This document shows positions 6,015 through 6,222 of a stretch of 6,222 nt of DNA, one piece after another. The position numbers and the translations under genes are program-made. The notes beneath the pieces were generated by a model. The model was given only the letters and a program-made list of their open reading frames with translations, had not been told where the DNA came from and did not search any database. The stretch comes from Anaerolineae bacterium (GTDB lineage: Bacteria > Chloroflexota > Anaerolineae > SSC4 > Amarolineaceae), in the NCBI GenBank assembly GCA_013693795.1, contig CP059258.1:2833603-2839824 (forward strand), given 5' to 3'. The number at the start of each line of letters is the position of its first letter. The first letter of the stretch is position 1.

Positions 6015-6111
6015 AAACCGGGATTTTTCTCGTGCGAGCATGGTTCTTGTCCATCTAACGGCCTTCCAGCGTGCCATGACCCTGGTCTGCGAGACAAAAA
6101 CCCGGTTTTTC
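6015..6111. repeat. Inverted AAACCGGG/CCCGGTTT repeat pair between the YoeB and STAND genes
   Basis: AAACCGGGATTTTTCTCG (6015-6032) is nearly the reverse complement of 6090-6111 (CGAGAC, an A run, then CCCGGTTTTTC). The loop between the arms is about 57 bases. A transcript could fold here, and the element has the look of a REP-like intergenic repeat. It occupies about half of the 198-base gap between the two genes. I see no convincing promoter in this gap for the STAND gene, so it may be transcribed from further upstream. Confidence 0.6.
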
Positions 6112-6139
6112 TTGAGCCAGCCTGAGTGGTTACGCCGGC

Positions 6140-6222
6140 TCAATAGTGATAGCGCGCCTGAAGAAAAACGCTCCGGTCGTGGCAGACCAGATAAACGATG
6201 CGATGTTCCATCGTCAACCTCC
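6140..6222 (-). CDS. Txe/YoeB-family mRNA interferase toxin, C-terminal end only
   Basis: The last 27 complete codons before TGA (6142-6140) read RLTMEHRIVYLV then CHDRSVFLQARYHY. This aligns without gaps to the end of E. coli YoeB (RITEEHRLVYAV ... CRYHY). The Arg of EHR and the terminal His-Tyr pair, which correspond to the catalytic Arg65, His83 and Tyr84 of E. coli YoeB, are all present. YoeB toxins cleave mRNA at the ribosome and are neutralised by a YefM/Phd-type antitoxin encoded just upstream, which would lie right of this window. The gene is cut by the window edge, so 50-60 N-terminal residues are unseen. An ATG at 6211 with GGAGG before it is internal to the conserved C-terminus and is not the start. 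Confidence 0.85.
   Translation of the reverse strand, partial: RLTMEHRIVYLVCHDRSVFLQARYHY

Noticed and set aside
6142..6222. A separate 23-residue small protein starting at the ATG at 6211 behind GGAGG
   Set aside because: The frame upstream of the ATG continues the gap-free YoeB alignment (RLT before MEHR), so the ATG is an internal Met and the GGAGG is coincidental.
1..6222. tRNA, rRNA, transposase or integrase genes
   Set aside because: I read both strands for cloverleaf-like segments, conserved rRNA stretches and transposase motifs and found none.

Overview
This is a GC-rich window, very GC-rich in the middle, from a bacterium. The 49-residue tetratricopeptide unit in the large gene, the long STAND-type ATPase and the GC-rich palindromic intergenic repeats look most like Chloroflexota of the Promineifilum/Ardenticatenia/Caldilinea kind. 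That placement is an inference from style, not from a marker gene. Everything recognisable as coding is on the minus strand, so transcription runs from right to left.

Layout, in the direction of transcription. (1) 6222-6140: the last 27 codons of a Txe/YoeB-family toxin, cut by the window edge. (2) 6139-5942: an intergenic stretch holding an inverted AAACCGGG-type repeat pair and the ribosome binding site of the next gene. (3) 5941 to about 753: one very large gene for a STAND ATPase (NLR-like architecture). Its parts in order are a helical N-terminal region, a Pro/Ser linker, an NB-ARC nucleotide-binding domain, an ARC2-like winged helix, fourteen near-identical 49-residue TPR-type units, one diverged unit, a second copy of the N-terminal helical module, and two or three classical TPRs. 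(4) About 891-491: two copies of a composite palindromic repeat, into which the end of the large gene runs. (5) 469-420: an 18-bp inverted repeat containing a promoter. (6) 426-1: the first 142 codons of an AbiEi-type (type IV) antitoxin, cut by the left edge.

The large gene cannot be read in one frame as given. I count about 16 places in non-repeated sequence where the frame must change, many in homopolymer runs. Each repeat unit is also 145 bp long instead of the 147 bp that would keep frame. Either the record carries systematic indel errors or the gene is a decayed or unusual frame-cycling pseudogene; the sequence alone favours the first explanation. Once frame is restored the protein would be roughly 1,700-1,750 residues.

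Functionally, the window is an NLR-like sensor gene between two toxin-antitoxin genes, a setting typical of accessory or defence DNA. No obvious effector (nuclease, TIR, protease, transmembrane) is visible in the STAND protein. The most unusual items are the TPR array, with a handful of switchable positions in otherwise nearly identical units, the helical module duplicated at both ends of the protein, and the antitoxin promoter built into an inverted repeat with a probably leaderless start.
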